Below, one piece after another: positions 50,215 to 58,645 of a stretch of DNA of 64,000 nt; the first letter of the stretch is position 1; the number at the start of each line of letters is the position of its first letter. The position numbers were made by a program, and so were the translations under genes. The notes beneath the pieces are model-generated. The model had not been told where the DNA came from, ran no database searches, and was given only the letters and a program-made list of their open reading frames with translations. The stretch spans positions 10,576 to 74,575 of the forward strand of contig JAZRJL010000013.1 of NCBI GenBank assembly GCA_045645805.1, written 5' to 3'. The stretch comes from SIG440 sp045645805 (GTDB taxonomy: Bacteria > Bacillota > Clostridia > Monoglobales > Monoglobaceae).

Positions 50215-51135
50215 TTATGTTGATATTGTTTTTCTATATTGCAAAGGGGTACATCCTACATATTTGCGAAAATGAGTACCAAAGTGGCTTGGACTGCAAA
50301 AACCTGTCATTTCAGATATGTCCACAATTCTTAAAGTTTGATTTTCTAAAAGAATAAGTGCCTGATGTATTCTGTACTGTATAAGAAACTCGTTTGGTGT
50401 GGTGTCAAGTATACAACGAAAACATTTGCACAATTCACTTCGACTTGTCAATGCAGCCTTGGCTATTGAATCTAAAGAAATGTTTTTATCAAAATTTTCC
50501 TTTATAAATTGCAAGACTTTTTTTGTTCGTTCTTCATCTTTCTTTTTTGAAGCATATAATGTTGTTTTTGCATTGTATAATGATGTATTGTCTGCGTATT
50601 CGCAAAGCATAAGCCATATTTTTGATAGCTGATTATATATCCTCAATTCGTAAAAACAAAACTTTTCATTTACAATGTTTATTATCCTCAATAACGAAGA
50701 TTGCATTTGATTATTTATGGGATTATCTGTATTAAAATAAGCATATTTCAAATGAGAATCGATAATAAATTCTATACAATTTTTATATAAATCATTATCA
50801 ATACCGCCTGTTAATATATCGGGACGCCACAAAAATGAATATAGCTTACCGAAATGTTTTTTGTCGGGTTTGATTTGATGAAGAATGCGGCTGTTAATAA
50901 ATATTATATCGCCCGGGTGCATTGATATTTTTTCGTTTTCAATCTGGCAAGTAAACTCACCCTCTTTAATAAAGGTTATTTGCACTTCATCGTGCCAATG
51001 CCAACAAATATATCCGTTTTGGAAATCAGAAAAATCATCAAGATAAACGGCGAAGGGGAACTCTGCTGTTCCGTGGTTAGTTGTTTCCTTTAGCGACTTA
51101 TCTACAATGGTTATGTTACTTGTAATCTGTTCCAT
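50215..51135 (-). CDS. AraC-family transcriptional regulator
   Basis: 306 residues: N-terminal cupin ligand-binding domain (WHWHDEVQITFIKEGEFTC; HPGDIIFINSRILHQ) and C-terminal double helix-turn-helix (ISLDSIAKAALTSRSELCKC; MTGFCSPSHFGTHFRKYVGC). It is divergent from the MATE gene, with a 130-base shared control region, and probably regulates it. CAGGAGG lies before ATG 51135. The pair is more A/T-rich than the core genes and lies in the accessory patch, suggesting horizontal acquisition. Confidence 0.9.
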   Translation of the reverse strand: MEQITSNITIVDKSLKETTNHGTAEFPFAVYLDDFSDFQNGYICWHWHDEVQITFIKEGEFTCQIENEKISMHPGDIIFINSRILHQIKPDKKHFGKLYSFLWRPDILTGGIDNDLYKNCIEFIIDSHLKYAYFNTDNPINNQMQSSLLRIINIVNEKFCFYELRIYNQLSKIWLMLCEYADNTSLYNAKTTLYASKKKDEERTKKVLQFIKENFDKNISLDSIAKAALTSRSELCKCFRCILDTTPNEFLIQYRIHQALILLENQTLRIVDISEMTGFCSPSHFGTHFRKYVGCTPLQYRKTIST

Positions 51136-51265
51136 TTGTGCCTCCTGCGCTTTGATACGATTATGATATTTTTATATACTAAAATGTTTGATTTTAAAAA
51201 ATAAATACAATATAATTATACTTGATAATAATAAAACTGTCAATAAAAAGCAAGGAGATAATGAG

Positions 51266-52624
51266 ATGAAACAAAATATAAATATGCTTGAGGGTTCGTT
51301 GTTAAAAAATATTTTTCTATATACAATTCCAATTATACTGACAAGTGTATTACAACTTTTATTCAATGCAGCCGACCTTGCTGTTGTTGGTAGATATTGC
51401 GGAGAAATTTCGGTAGCAGCCGTTGGAAATGCAACTATTATAACCTTTTTTATTGTAAATCTTTTTGTTGGATTTTCTATAGGTTCGGGTGTTATAACAG
51501 CACAGGCGATAGGTGCAAAAGATGAAAAAGCACTTCATAAAATTGTACATACTTCTATGCCTGTATCAGTAATCTGCGGAATTGTAGTTACTTTTGTTGG
51601 GGTAGTCTTTTCTAAAAAGTTGTTATTGTTGATGAACACCCCAGAAAGTGTATTGTACTTATCTGACATCTATGTTAAAGTTTACTTTTCTGGAGCAATC
51701 TTTATGCTCATATACAATTTTGGAGCATCCATTTTAAGAGCTGCCGGAGATACAAAAACACCTTTAATTTTTCTTGTTATTTCGGGGGTATTAAATGTAA
51801 TACTCAATATTATTTTTGTAACACAGTTTAATTTGAATGTTTTAGGGGTTGCGTTGGCAACCACTATATCTCAAGCGGTGTCTGCTATTCTCGTTGTTCT
51901 TTTACTTATACGCAGGACAGATGGATGCAGATTGATTTTATCCAAAATGAAGATATATAAATCACAGGTATTGGGTATTATCAGAATAGGTTTACCGGCA
52001 GGATTACAAAACGCTTTGTTTTCTATATCAAATATAGTTATTCAATCATCTGTTAACGCATTTGGTGATGTGCTTATGGCAGGTAATGCAACAGCAGGAA
52101 ATGTTGAGGGTTTTATATATGTTGCTCTTAATAGTTTTATGCAAACATCACTTAATTTTGTGGGACAGAATGTTGGTGCAAAACAATATAAGCGCGTAAA
52201 AAATGTTTTTACATTATGTATTATGAGTGTTTTTGCTGTTGGTATAGTTTTAACAACACTAATTAACATATTTGGTACATCTATACTTTCTATTTATATA
52301 ACTGATTCATCGGAAGCAATTCAATATGGTCTAATTCGCTTGCGTTATGTTGGATACGCATATTGCATTGGTGGGATAGTTGATGTAATCAGCGGTGCGT
52401 TGAGGGGTATGGGAACATCTGTTTTACCTATGCTTATATCAGTATTTGGAGTATGCGGTGTTCGTATAATGTGGATATATACAATTTTTCAAATACCGAG
52501 GTATCACACACCTCAATGCCTGTATAGCTCATATGGAATATCGTATATAATAACATTTGTTGTAATGGTTATTTCATTTATATTTGTTTTTAGAAAAAAA
52601 TCCAGAATAGATAGTTCTGTTTAA
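51266..52624 (+). CDS. MATE-family multidrug/Na+ antiporter
   Basis: 452-residue MATE transporter with about twelve transmembrane segments: LLFNAADLAVVGRYCG near residue 35 and GAKDEKALHK, then the second half with GLPAGLQNALFS. Exports cationic drugs or dyes in the family. ATG 51266 follows AAGGAG with 8-base spacing; a longer frame starting at 51188 would include the intergenic region. Divergent from the AraC regulator. Confidence 0.9.
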   Translation: MKQNINMLEGSLLKNIFLYTIPIILTSVLQLLFNAADLAVVGRYCGEISVAAVGNATIITFFIVNLFVGFSIGSGVITAQAIGAKDEKALHKIVHTSMPVSVICGIVVTFVGVVFSKKLLLLMNTPESVLYLSDIYVKVYFSGAIFMLIYNFGASILRAAGDTKTPLIFLVISGVLNVILNIIFVTQFNLNVLGVALATTISQAVSAILVVLLLIRRTDGCRLILSKMKIYKSQVLGIIRIGLPAGLQNALFSISNIVIQSSVNAFGDVLMAGNATAGNVEGFIYVALNSFMQTSLNFVGQNVGAKQYKRVKNVFTLCIMSVFAVGIVLTTLINIFGTSILSIYITDSSEAIQYGLIRLRYVGYAYCIGGIVDVISGALRGMGTSVLPMLISVFGVCGVRIMWIYTIFQIPRYHTPQCLYSSYGISYIITFVVMVISFIFVFRKKSRIDSSV

Positions 52625-53167
52625 TGTTAAAAATGTGTTTGTGGAACGATAGAAGCCTATTTTAGGGGTTGAGAATATAAAACCCTTACCTTGCGAGTTT
52701 TAGCCTTTGAAAACCGCATAAAATGGGCATTTTTAGACCTCTATTGCGTGACATTTTGATAGGGTTACATACTGATTTGTTTCCATCATAAAATTTAATG
52801 TGCTATTTTCGGCAAAGCACTTGAAATATTTGCTCGTTTATGGTATCATATTAAATGTCAAGAGGAAATATATGTGATACTTGGCGTGATACTATTTTGA
52901 TACTAAAAAATTAAACAAAGCAAAAGAATATGGAGATTTGAGAGAAAAAATTTGAATATTTCCATAAAATACTAAACAAATTTGTTTAGTATTAGAAAAA
53001 CTTTGCCGAGTGGTAATAAACATAGTTAGAAATCAAACACCGCCAAGGATATTTGTCTTTGACGGTGTTTTGTGTTTTAAAGAAGCAAAAATGAATAATT
53101 ATACCATATTGACGTAAGAATATGTAATAAGTAGAGCTTTTTTAAATAAAAAACAGAATATTTTCTA
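52625..53167. other. Gene-free accessory region with repeats and a palindrome
   Basis: No credible coding region. It holds TGATACT three times at 52875, 52887 and 52898 (11-12 base period), a perfect 26-base palindrome at 52968-52993 (half-site AATACTAAACAAA), and a hairpin AAACACCG (53035-53042) / CGGTGTTT (53063-53070) followed by TGTGTTTT that could act as a terminator. The first 150 bases carry no recognised signal. It may contain the right end of an integrated element. Confidence 0.55.
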
Positions 53168-53196
53168 TTGACATCATAAAAATAATATGATAAAAT
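53168..53196 (+). promoter_or_regulatory. aspS-gatCAB promoter
   Basis: TTGACA (53168-53173), 17 bases, TAAAAT (53191-53196) with an extended TGA. It is directly upstream of the T-box leader. Confidence 0.75.
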
Positions 53197-53204
53197 TATT
53201 TTGC

Positions 53205-53454
53205 TATGATGGAGAGAGTACCAAAGGAGCATCATTTAAAGAGAGCCGTCGTCGGTGGAAATGCGGCATTGATACCTTTCGGGAAAAACACTCCGGAGCC
53301 TGCGGAAGAACGCCGAGTATTGTATTGGTTATTAGAACCGCACGTTCATCGCGAAAAGATGTAATTGAGAGGGTTGATTTTTCAGCCAATTTGGGTGGTA
53401 TCGCGGAAGATAACATTTCGTCCCAAGCGTTGGGGCGGAATGTTTTTTGTTTTT
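53205..53454 (+). ncRNA. T-box leader of aspS
   Basis: Stem I region with GAGAGAG (from 53211) and GGTGGAAATGCGG, a candidate specifier GAT (Asp) at 53271-53273 followed by A, and the T-box core TGGGTGGTATCGCGG at 53392-53406, which pairs with the uncharged tRNA acceptor end. The terminator stem is 53412-53424 / 53432-53444 followed by TTTTGTTTTT. Uncharged tRNA should favour antitermination and aspS-gatCAB expression. The specifier position is read by eye. Confidence 0.85.
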
Positions 53455-53524
53455 CCTGGGGAAAACCGCTCTTAATAAAAACTGTAAATTACAAAAATCA
53501 TATTTTATACGGAGGAATGATTTT

Positions 53525-55300
53525 ATGTTAAGAACACATACTTGTAACGAATTGAGCACCCAGCATATCGGTCAGAAAGTAGTTTTGACCGGTTGGATGG
53601 ATACTGTAAGAGACCACGGCGGCGTACTTTTTGTTGACCTTCGTGACCATTACGGCATAACTCAGGTTGTATTTTCAGACGATAGCATGATTGCCGGAAT
53701 GTCAAAGGAAACTGTTGTTCTTGTTGAGGGTACTGTTACTAAAAGAGATGACGAAACAGTCAACAACAAAATTGCAACAGGTTTTATTGAAGTCCGTGCC
53801 GAAAAGATTGAAGTACTTGGCCCATGCCAGAATACTCTTCCCTTTGAAATTGATGCATCAACCCAGACAAGAGAAGAAGTAAGACTTAAATACAGATATC
53901 TTGACTTAAGAAATCCCGAGATTCACAATAATATTGTATTGCGTTCAAAAATTCTCAGCTACCTTCGTCGTCAGATGGAGGAGATGGGCTTTATGGAAAT
54001 CCAGACACCTATCCTCACAGCTTCATCACCCGAGGGGGCACGTGACTATCTTGTGCCAAGCCGCAAGCATAAGGGAAGCTTCTATGCTCTTCCTCAGGCA
54101 CCGCAGCAGTTTAAGCAGCTTCTTATGGCATCGGGTTTTGACAGATACTTCCAGATAGCACCCTGCTTCCGTGACGAGGATGCTCGTCAGGACCGTTCAC
54201 CCGGTGAATTTTATCAGCTTGACTTTGAAATGGCTTTTGCAACACAGGAGGATGTTTTCGAGGTTGCAGAAACCGTTGTTTACAACACATTCAAGGAATT
54301 TTCGGATAAAGAGGTTTCAAAGCCGCCGTTCCGCCGCATTACCTATGCGGATGCAATGCTTAAGTACGGAACAGATAAGCCTGACCTCCGCAATCCCCTT
54401 ATTATTCACGACCTGACAGACTTCTTTGCAAAACACGAATTCTTAAACATAAACGGCAGAACTGTGCCCTTTAAGAATAAGCTTGTTCGCGGTATTGTTG
54501 CAGATTACCTTGTTAAAAAGGATGGCAGCGGTGACGGTAAAAAGGCATTTGAAAAAGCTATTGATGCATATTCAAGAAGTATAGGTATGAAGTTTGGTAT
54601 CGGTTATATCACTCTTGAAGATGGCGAGTACAAAGGCCCCATTGCCAAGTTCCTTACAGATGAGCAGAAGGCAGAGCTTACAAGTCTTGTAGGAATTAAA
54701 GAGGGTGAATCATTGTTCTTTATCAGTGACAGTGCTTCTGTTATCGACAAGCTTTCGGGCGAAATGAGAACATGGATAGGCAACGAGCTGGGACTTATCA
54801 AGGACGATTCCTTTGAGTTCTGCTTCATTGTTGACTTCCCGATGTATGAGCTTAACGAAGAAACAAACAAGATTGACTTTACACACAACCCGTTCTCAAT
54901 GCCTCAGGGCGGGATGGACGCACTCCTTAACAAAGACCCGCTTGAAATCTTTGCATATCAGTATGATATCGTATGTAACGGTGTTGAGCTTTCGTCAGGT
55001 GCTGTTCGCAACCATAACACCGAGATTATGAGAAAGGCATTTGAAATCGCAGGCTATGGCGAGGAAGACCTCAAGGCAAAATTCGGTGCACTTTACACCG
55101 CATTTGCATTCGGTGCTCCGCCCCACGCAGGTATGGCACCCGGTGTTGACCGTATGATTATGCTTATCGCAGGCGAAGAGACAATCCGTGACGTAATTGC
55201 ATTCCCCTTGAACGGAAATGCTCAGGACCTTATGATGGGTGCACCAGGTGGCGTTACTGAGCAGCAGCTGCGTGAGGTTCATATTAAGGTCAGAGACTAA
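53525..55300 (+). CDS. aspS: Aspartyl-tRNA synthetase, probably non-discriminating
   Basis: 591-residue class II synthetase of bacterial type: N-terminal OB anticodon domain, catalytic core with motif 2 FRDEDARQDRSPGEFYQLD, inserted GAD domain (about 290-410), and motif 3 GMAPGVDRMIML. The anticodon domain has VRDHGGVLF; His at this position is associated with non-discriminating AspRS, whereas discriminating enzymes usually have Leu (RRDLG). With gatCAB directly downstream this suggests formation of Asp-tRNA(Asn). ATG 53525 with GGAGG at 53511-53515. Confidence 0.95.
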   Translation: MLRTHTCNELSTQHIGQKVVLTGWMDTVRDHGGVLFVDLRDHYGITQVVFSDDSMIAGMSKETVVLVEGTVTKRDDETVNNKIATGFIEVRAEKIEVLGPCQNTLPFEIDASTQTREEVRLKYRYLDLRNPEIHNNIVLRSKILSYLRRQMEEMGFMEIQTPILTASSPEGARDYLVPSRKHKGSFYALPQAPQQFKQLLMASGFDRYFQIAPCFRDEDARQDRSPGEFYQLDFEMAFATQEDVFEVAETVVYNTFKEFSDKEVSKPPFRRITYADAMLKYGTDKPDLRNPLIIHDLTDFFAKHEFLNINGRTVPFKNKLVRGIVADYLVKKDGSGDGKKAFEKAIDAYSRSIGMKFGIGYITLEDGEYKGPIAKFLTDEQKAELTSLVGIKEGESLFFISDSASVIDKLSGEMRTWIGNELGLIKDDSFEFCFIVDFPMYELNEETNKIDFTHNPFSMPQGGMDALLNKDPLEIFAYQYDIVCNGVELSSGAVRNHNTEIMRKAFEIAGYGEEDLKAKFGALYTAFAFGAPPHAGMAPGVDRMIMLIAGEETIRDVIAFPLNGNAQDLMMGAPGGVTEQQLREVHIKVRD

Positions 55301-55336
55301 TCATTTTCGCTGAAAAAGGCAGGGAGGTTAATTTTT

Positions 55337-55618
55337 ATGGATAGAGAAATACTCAGACGACTTGAAATGCTTAACCAGCTTAAACTTACAGAAGAACAAA
55401 AAGAAGATGTCCTTGGCTTCTTTGAAAAAAGAGAGGGCGAACTTGAAATAATCAATAATATCAATACCGACGAGGTTGAAAGAATGGTGCACGTTATGCC
55501 CATTATGACAGTTGTGCGTGAGGATGTTGCGTCGCAGCCTTTCACCCGTGAAGAACTCCAAAAGGGTGCACCCGAAACCGACGAGGGTTACTGGTGCGTT
55601 CCTCAGGTGCTTGAATAG
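55337..55618 (+). CDS. gatC: Aspartyl/glutamyl-tRNA amidotransferase subunit C
   Basis: 93 residues. It has the GatC layout: N-terminal helix (LEMLNQLKLTEEQKEDV), MVHVMPIMTVVREDV in the middle and a C-terminal KGAPETDEGYWCVPQVLE. It wraps around GatA and GatB to stabilise the complex. AGGGAGG lies before ATG 55337; it is in an operon with aspS, gatA and gatB. Confidence 0.9.
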   Translation: MDREILRRLEMLNQLKLTEEQKEDVLGFFEKREGELEIINNINTDEVERMVHVMPIMTVVREDVASQPFTREELQKGAPETDEGYWCVPQVLE

Positions 55619-55638
55619 GAATGTCGGGAGGTTTTAGA

Positions 55639-56841
55639 ATGAAATTATATACAGTTAAAAAAGAAACTTCGTCTGCACGCACAATTGTTGCAGATGATAT
55701 GATACTGACAAAGGATATGCCCACCTCGGCAGGCTCGAAAATGCTTGCAGGATATGAAAGCCTTTTTGAGGCAGAAGTTCTTACACGCCTTAAAAATGCC
55801 GGATTTGAGCTTAGCGGCAAGGCTGCTGTGGGTGAGTTTGCAATTGACTTACTTGGTGAAACCGCATTTGAGGGCGGCTGTGTCGCCGACGGAATGCTTA
55901 AAAATGCTTCTGCTGAAATAATCAAGGCAGGCGAAGCGATGGCTGCAATCTGCCTTGATGTAAACGGCTCACCTCGCCGTGCAGCAGCACAAAACGGTCT
56001 TGTCAGCATAAAGCCTACCTATGGTACAGTTTCACGTTATGGCACAATCCCTGTTGCCTGCTCGGGCGAGACGGTAAGTGTTATGGCAAAAAATGCACAA
56101 GACTGCCGTGAAGTGCTTGATGTAATTTCAGGCCACGATGACAAAGACGGCACAAGTCTTTCAGAAGAACTTTGTTTAAGCCTTAAAAAAGATGCAGCTT
56201 TTGCACCTGTAAAAAAGGTTGCAGTTTTGACATCAATGCTTGAAAATACAGATGATGAAGTGAAATCAAATATTGATGCATTTGTTACTGTACTTGAAAA
56301 GTGCGGTGTTGAGGCTTGCAGGGTTGAAAATTCAACCATTGCAGCATCAAAGGTTGCATGGAATATTCTTATGAGTGCCGAGCTTTGCAACAATGTTTCA
56401 CGTTATGACGGTGTTAAGTATGGCTATCGCAGCCAGGAATTTTCCGGTATTGATGAGCTTTACACCAACAGCCGTACCGAAGCCTTTGGAGAGCTTTTGA
56501 AAACTGCAATTCTTTTTGGGTCTGAGACCCTTTCAACCGATAACTATATGAAGGTTTACGACAAGGCGCTTCGTACACGAAGAGTTATTGCAGAAGAATT
56601 TGCAAAGCTTTTTGAAGAATACGATGCTGTTTTAATGCCTGCTTGTTCGGCTATGGAATACACCGAGGCTCAGGTTAAGGAAAATAAGTATATTTCCTAT
56701 GAAGAAAACTTTTACACAGCCCCCGCATCAATCACCGGTCTTCCGGCTGTATGTGTAATGGGTGTACAGCTTGTAGGCAAGGCGTTTTCAGAAAGCGCTC
56801 TGCTGAATCTTGCTGAAATATGTGAAAAGGAGGGCAAATGA
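55639..56841 (+). CDS. gatA: Divergent GatA lacking catalytic Lys and cis-Ser
   Basis: 400 residues against about 485 for normal GatA; the first 60 or so residues are missing. Amidase-signature alignment is clear from ILTKDMPTSAGSKMLAGY onward and at VSIKPTYGTVSRYG. The catalytic Lys segment (IAIKDN in normal GatA) reads IVADDM, so Lys is Ala. The PGGSSGG loop with the cis-Ser reads ADGMLKN, so that Ser is gone. The DTGGSIRQPA nucleophile segment reads DVNGSPRRAA, so the nucleophile-position Ser remains. Glutaminase activity is therefore unlikely. There is no frameshift; GGGAGG at 55626-55631 supports ATG 55639. Confidence 0.85.
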   Translation: MKLYTVKKETSSARTIVADDMILTKDMPTSAGSKMLAGYESLFEAEVLTRLKNAGFELSGKAAVGEFAIDLLGETAFEGGCVADGMLKNASAEIIKAGEAMAAICLDVNGSPRRAAAQNGLVSIKPTYGTVSRYGTIPVACSGETVSVMAKNAQDCREVLDVISGHDDKDGTSLSEELCLSLKKDAAFAPVKKVAVLTSMLENTDDEVKSNIDAFVTVLEKCGVEACRVENSTIAASKVAWNILMSAELCNNVSRYDGVKYGYRSQEFSGIDELYTNSRTEAFGELLKTAILFGSETLSTDNYMKVYDKALRTRRVIAEEFAKLFEEYDAVLMPACSAMEYTEAQVKENKYISYEENFYTAPASITGLPAVCVMGVQLVGKAFSESALLNLAEICEKEGK

Positions 56842-56843
56842 TT

Positions 56844-58286
56844 ATGAAATATGAAACAGTCATTGGACTTGAGGTTCATGTTGAGCTTGCAACAAATTCA
56901 AAGATTTTCTGCAGCTGCTCGGCACATTCATACGGTGCTGACCCCAACTCACACGTTTGTCCTGCTTGCTGTGGTATGCCCGGTATGCTTCCGGTTGTAA
57001 ACAAAAGAGTGGTTGACTTTGGTATGAAAGCCGGAATGATGCTTAACTGCCATATAAACCGCACTACAACCTTTGATAAAAAGAGCTATTACTATCCCGA
57101 CCTTCCCGCGGCTTATCAGACCACACAGTGGTTTGCACCGGTTGCGGTAAACGGCACAGTTGAAATTGAAACCTCAAAGGGTAAAAAGAGCGTGCGTATA
57201 AAGCAAATTCATATGGAAGAGGATGCAGGCAAGCTTGTTCACGATTTGCGTGAGGATACGACCCACGTTGATTTCAACCGTACAAGTGTTCCTCTTATTG
57301 AAATCGTAAGTCAGCCTGACCTTTCCAGTGCTGAGGAGGTTGAAGCATACCTTGACAGGCTTAAGAACCTTCTCCGCTATGCCAAGGTTGCCGAATGTGA
57401 AATGGCACACGGCACAATGCGTTGCGACGTTAACCTTTCGGTCCGTCCTGAGGGCAGCGACAAGATGGGTGTTCGTACCGAAATGAAGAATATGAACTCA
57501 ATCGAAGCGATTAAGCGTGCAATTGAGTATGAAACAGCAAGACATATCGACGCAATCGAAAATGGTACCGAGGAATTAAGACAGGAAACAAGACGATGGG
57601 ACGACATAAAGGGTAAAAGCTATTCAATGCGTACTAAGGAAACAGCAGGTGATTACCGCTACTTCCCTGACCCCAACGTTATGCCAGTTGTAATTGATGA
57701 TGAATGGTTTGACGGCATAAAAGCATCACTCCCCGAATTCCCCGAGGTAAAACTTAATCGGTATATGGAAGAATTGGGTCTCAGTGATTACGATGCTGAA
57801 CGTCTTACACAAAGTATTGCACTTTGTGAATGCTTTGAGGATGCATATTTAGTGTGCAAAAATGCAAAAGATGCTGCAAACTGGATGATTTCAGAGGTTA
57901 TGCGTGTTCTTAATGCAAAACAGATGACTTATGATATGCTTGACATAAACGGTAAGGCCTTGGGCGAACTTATACTTCTTGTTTCAGACGGCAAGGTAAA
58001 TCGTTCAAACAGCAAAAAAATACTTGATGCAATGTTTGATGACAGAAATCTTGATCCCGCAAAATTTGCTGAGGAAAACGACCTTGTAATCTCAAATGAC
58101 ACAGGGCTTGTTGACAAGATTGTTGCTGAGGTTATTGCTGCCGACGAAAAGGCGGTAAATGACTATAAGAGCGGCAAGGAAAAAGCACTTATGTCACTTT
58201 TTGGTAAGTGTATGAAACAGCTTAAAGGCAATTGCGACCCGCAGGTACTGAGAACAATCCTGATTGATGCAATCAACAAACTTTAA
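56844..58286 (+). CDS. gatB: Aspartyl/glutamyl-tRNA amidotransferase subunit B
   Basis: 480 residues, full length. Begins KYETVIGLEVHVEL, zinc-type Cys pairs FCSCSA and CPACCGMPG, HMEEDAGKLVHD, and a C-terminal YqeY-like tail domain that contacts tRNA. GatB activates the misacylated tRNA and transfers ammonia. ATG 56844 has GGAGGG 9 bases upstream; ATG 56838 is too close. All core motifs look normal, in contrast to the adjacent GatA. Confidence 0.95.
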   Translation: MKYETVIGLEVHVELATNSKIFCSCSAHSYGADPNSHVCPACCGMPGMLPVVNKRVVDFGMKAGMMLNCHINRTTTFDKKSYYYPDLPAAYQTTQWFAPVAVNGTVEIETSKGKKSVRIKQIHMEEDAGKLVHDLREDTTHVDFNRTSVPLIEIVSQPDLSSAEEVEAYLDRLKNLLRYAKVAECEMAHGTMRCDVNLSVRPEGSDKMGVRTEMKNMNSIEAIKRAIEYETARHIDAIENGTEELRQETRRWDDIKGKSYSMRTKETAGDYRYFPDPNVMPVVIDDEWFDGIKASLPEFPEVKLNRYMEELGLSDYDAERLTQSIALCECFEDAYLVCKNAKDAANWMISEVMRVLNAKQMTYDMLDINGKALGELILLVSDGKVNRSNSKKILDAMFDDRNLDPAKFAEENDLVISNDTGLVDKIVAEVIAADEKAVNDYKSGKEKALMSLFGKCMKQLKGNCDPQVLRTILIDAINKL

Positions 58287-58300
58287 TGTGTATTTAACAA

Positions 58301-58337
58301 AAAAACCAAAGGTCATTGTAATTGGCCTTTGGTTTTT
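58301..58337 (+). terminator. Terminator after gatB
   Basis: Fifteen-base stem (58301-58315 / 58323-58337) built on AAAAACCAAAGG / CCTTTGGTTTTT with one G-T pair. Confidence 0.9.
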
Positions 58338-58377
58338 GCATTATATGACCAAAAATGATAAAAATTCTTGCATTTTG

Positions 58378-58405
58378 TTGACAAAGCAAAAAAAATGTGT
58401 ATAAT
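58378..58405 (+). promoter_or_regulatory. Promoter of the glycine riboswitch transcript
   Basis: TTGACA (58378-58383), 16 bases, TATAAT (58400-58405). Confidence 0.75.
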
Positions 58406-58463
58406 ATAATTTGTAATTCCTATGAAACCTTTAGAATTTCTGCAAAACTGAAGGTGGAGGGGA

Positions 58464-58626
58464 CTCCGGAGAATCTCATTAAGTGAGTGCCGAAGGTGCA
58501 AAACCCAAGACTTTTTGGGTTGAATCTCTCAGGCAAAAGGACGGAGCAGACAAATCTTTTAAAATATACATATGTCTGTATGTCAAATCCGGAGCCGTTG
58601 AGGAAAACTCAATCGGCTATTTTTAT
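58464..58626 (+). ncRNA. Singlet glycine riboswitch with terminator
   Basis: One aptamer closed by CTCCG (58464-58468) / CGGAG (58542-58546) with the conserved blocks GCCGAAGGTGCAA and AATCTCTCAGGCAAAAGGAC. A following CAGACA/TGTCTG hairpin (58547-58552 / 58573-58578) resembles the 3' ghost-aptamer stem of singlet forms. The terminator AGCCG-TTGAG / CTCAA-CGGCT (58593-58618) ends in ATTTTTATTTT. CCGGAG at the terminator base could pair with the CTCCGG of P1 as an alternative fold. Confidence 0.93.
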
Positions 58627-58645
58627 TTTACAGGAGGTATTTAAA

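Noticed and set aside
47646..53167. Direct repeats (attL/attR) bounding the accessory patch
   Set aside because: Compared by eye, the end of guaA and the region 52625-53167 share no convincing repeat longer than about ten bases.
53187..53531. 114-codon plus-strand frame upstream of aspS
   Set aside because: It coincides with the T-box leader and its terminator; no ribosome site or protein similarity.
58487..58645. N-terminal extension of the symporter by 53 codons
   Set aside because: It would translate through the glycine riboswitch and terminator. AGGAGG before ATG 58646 gives a better start.
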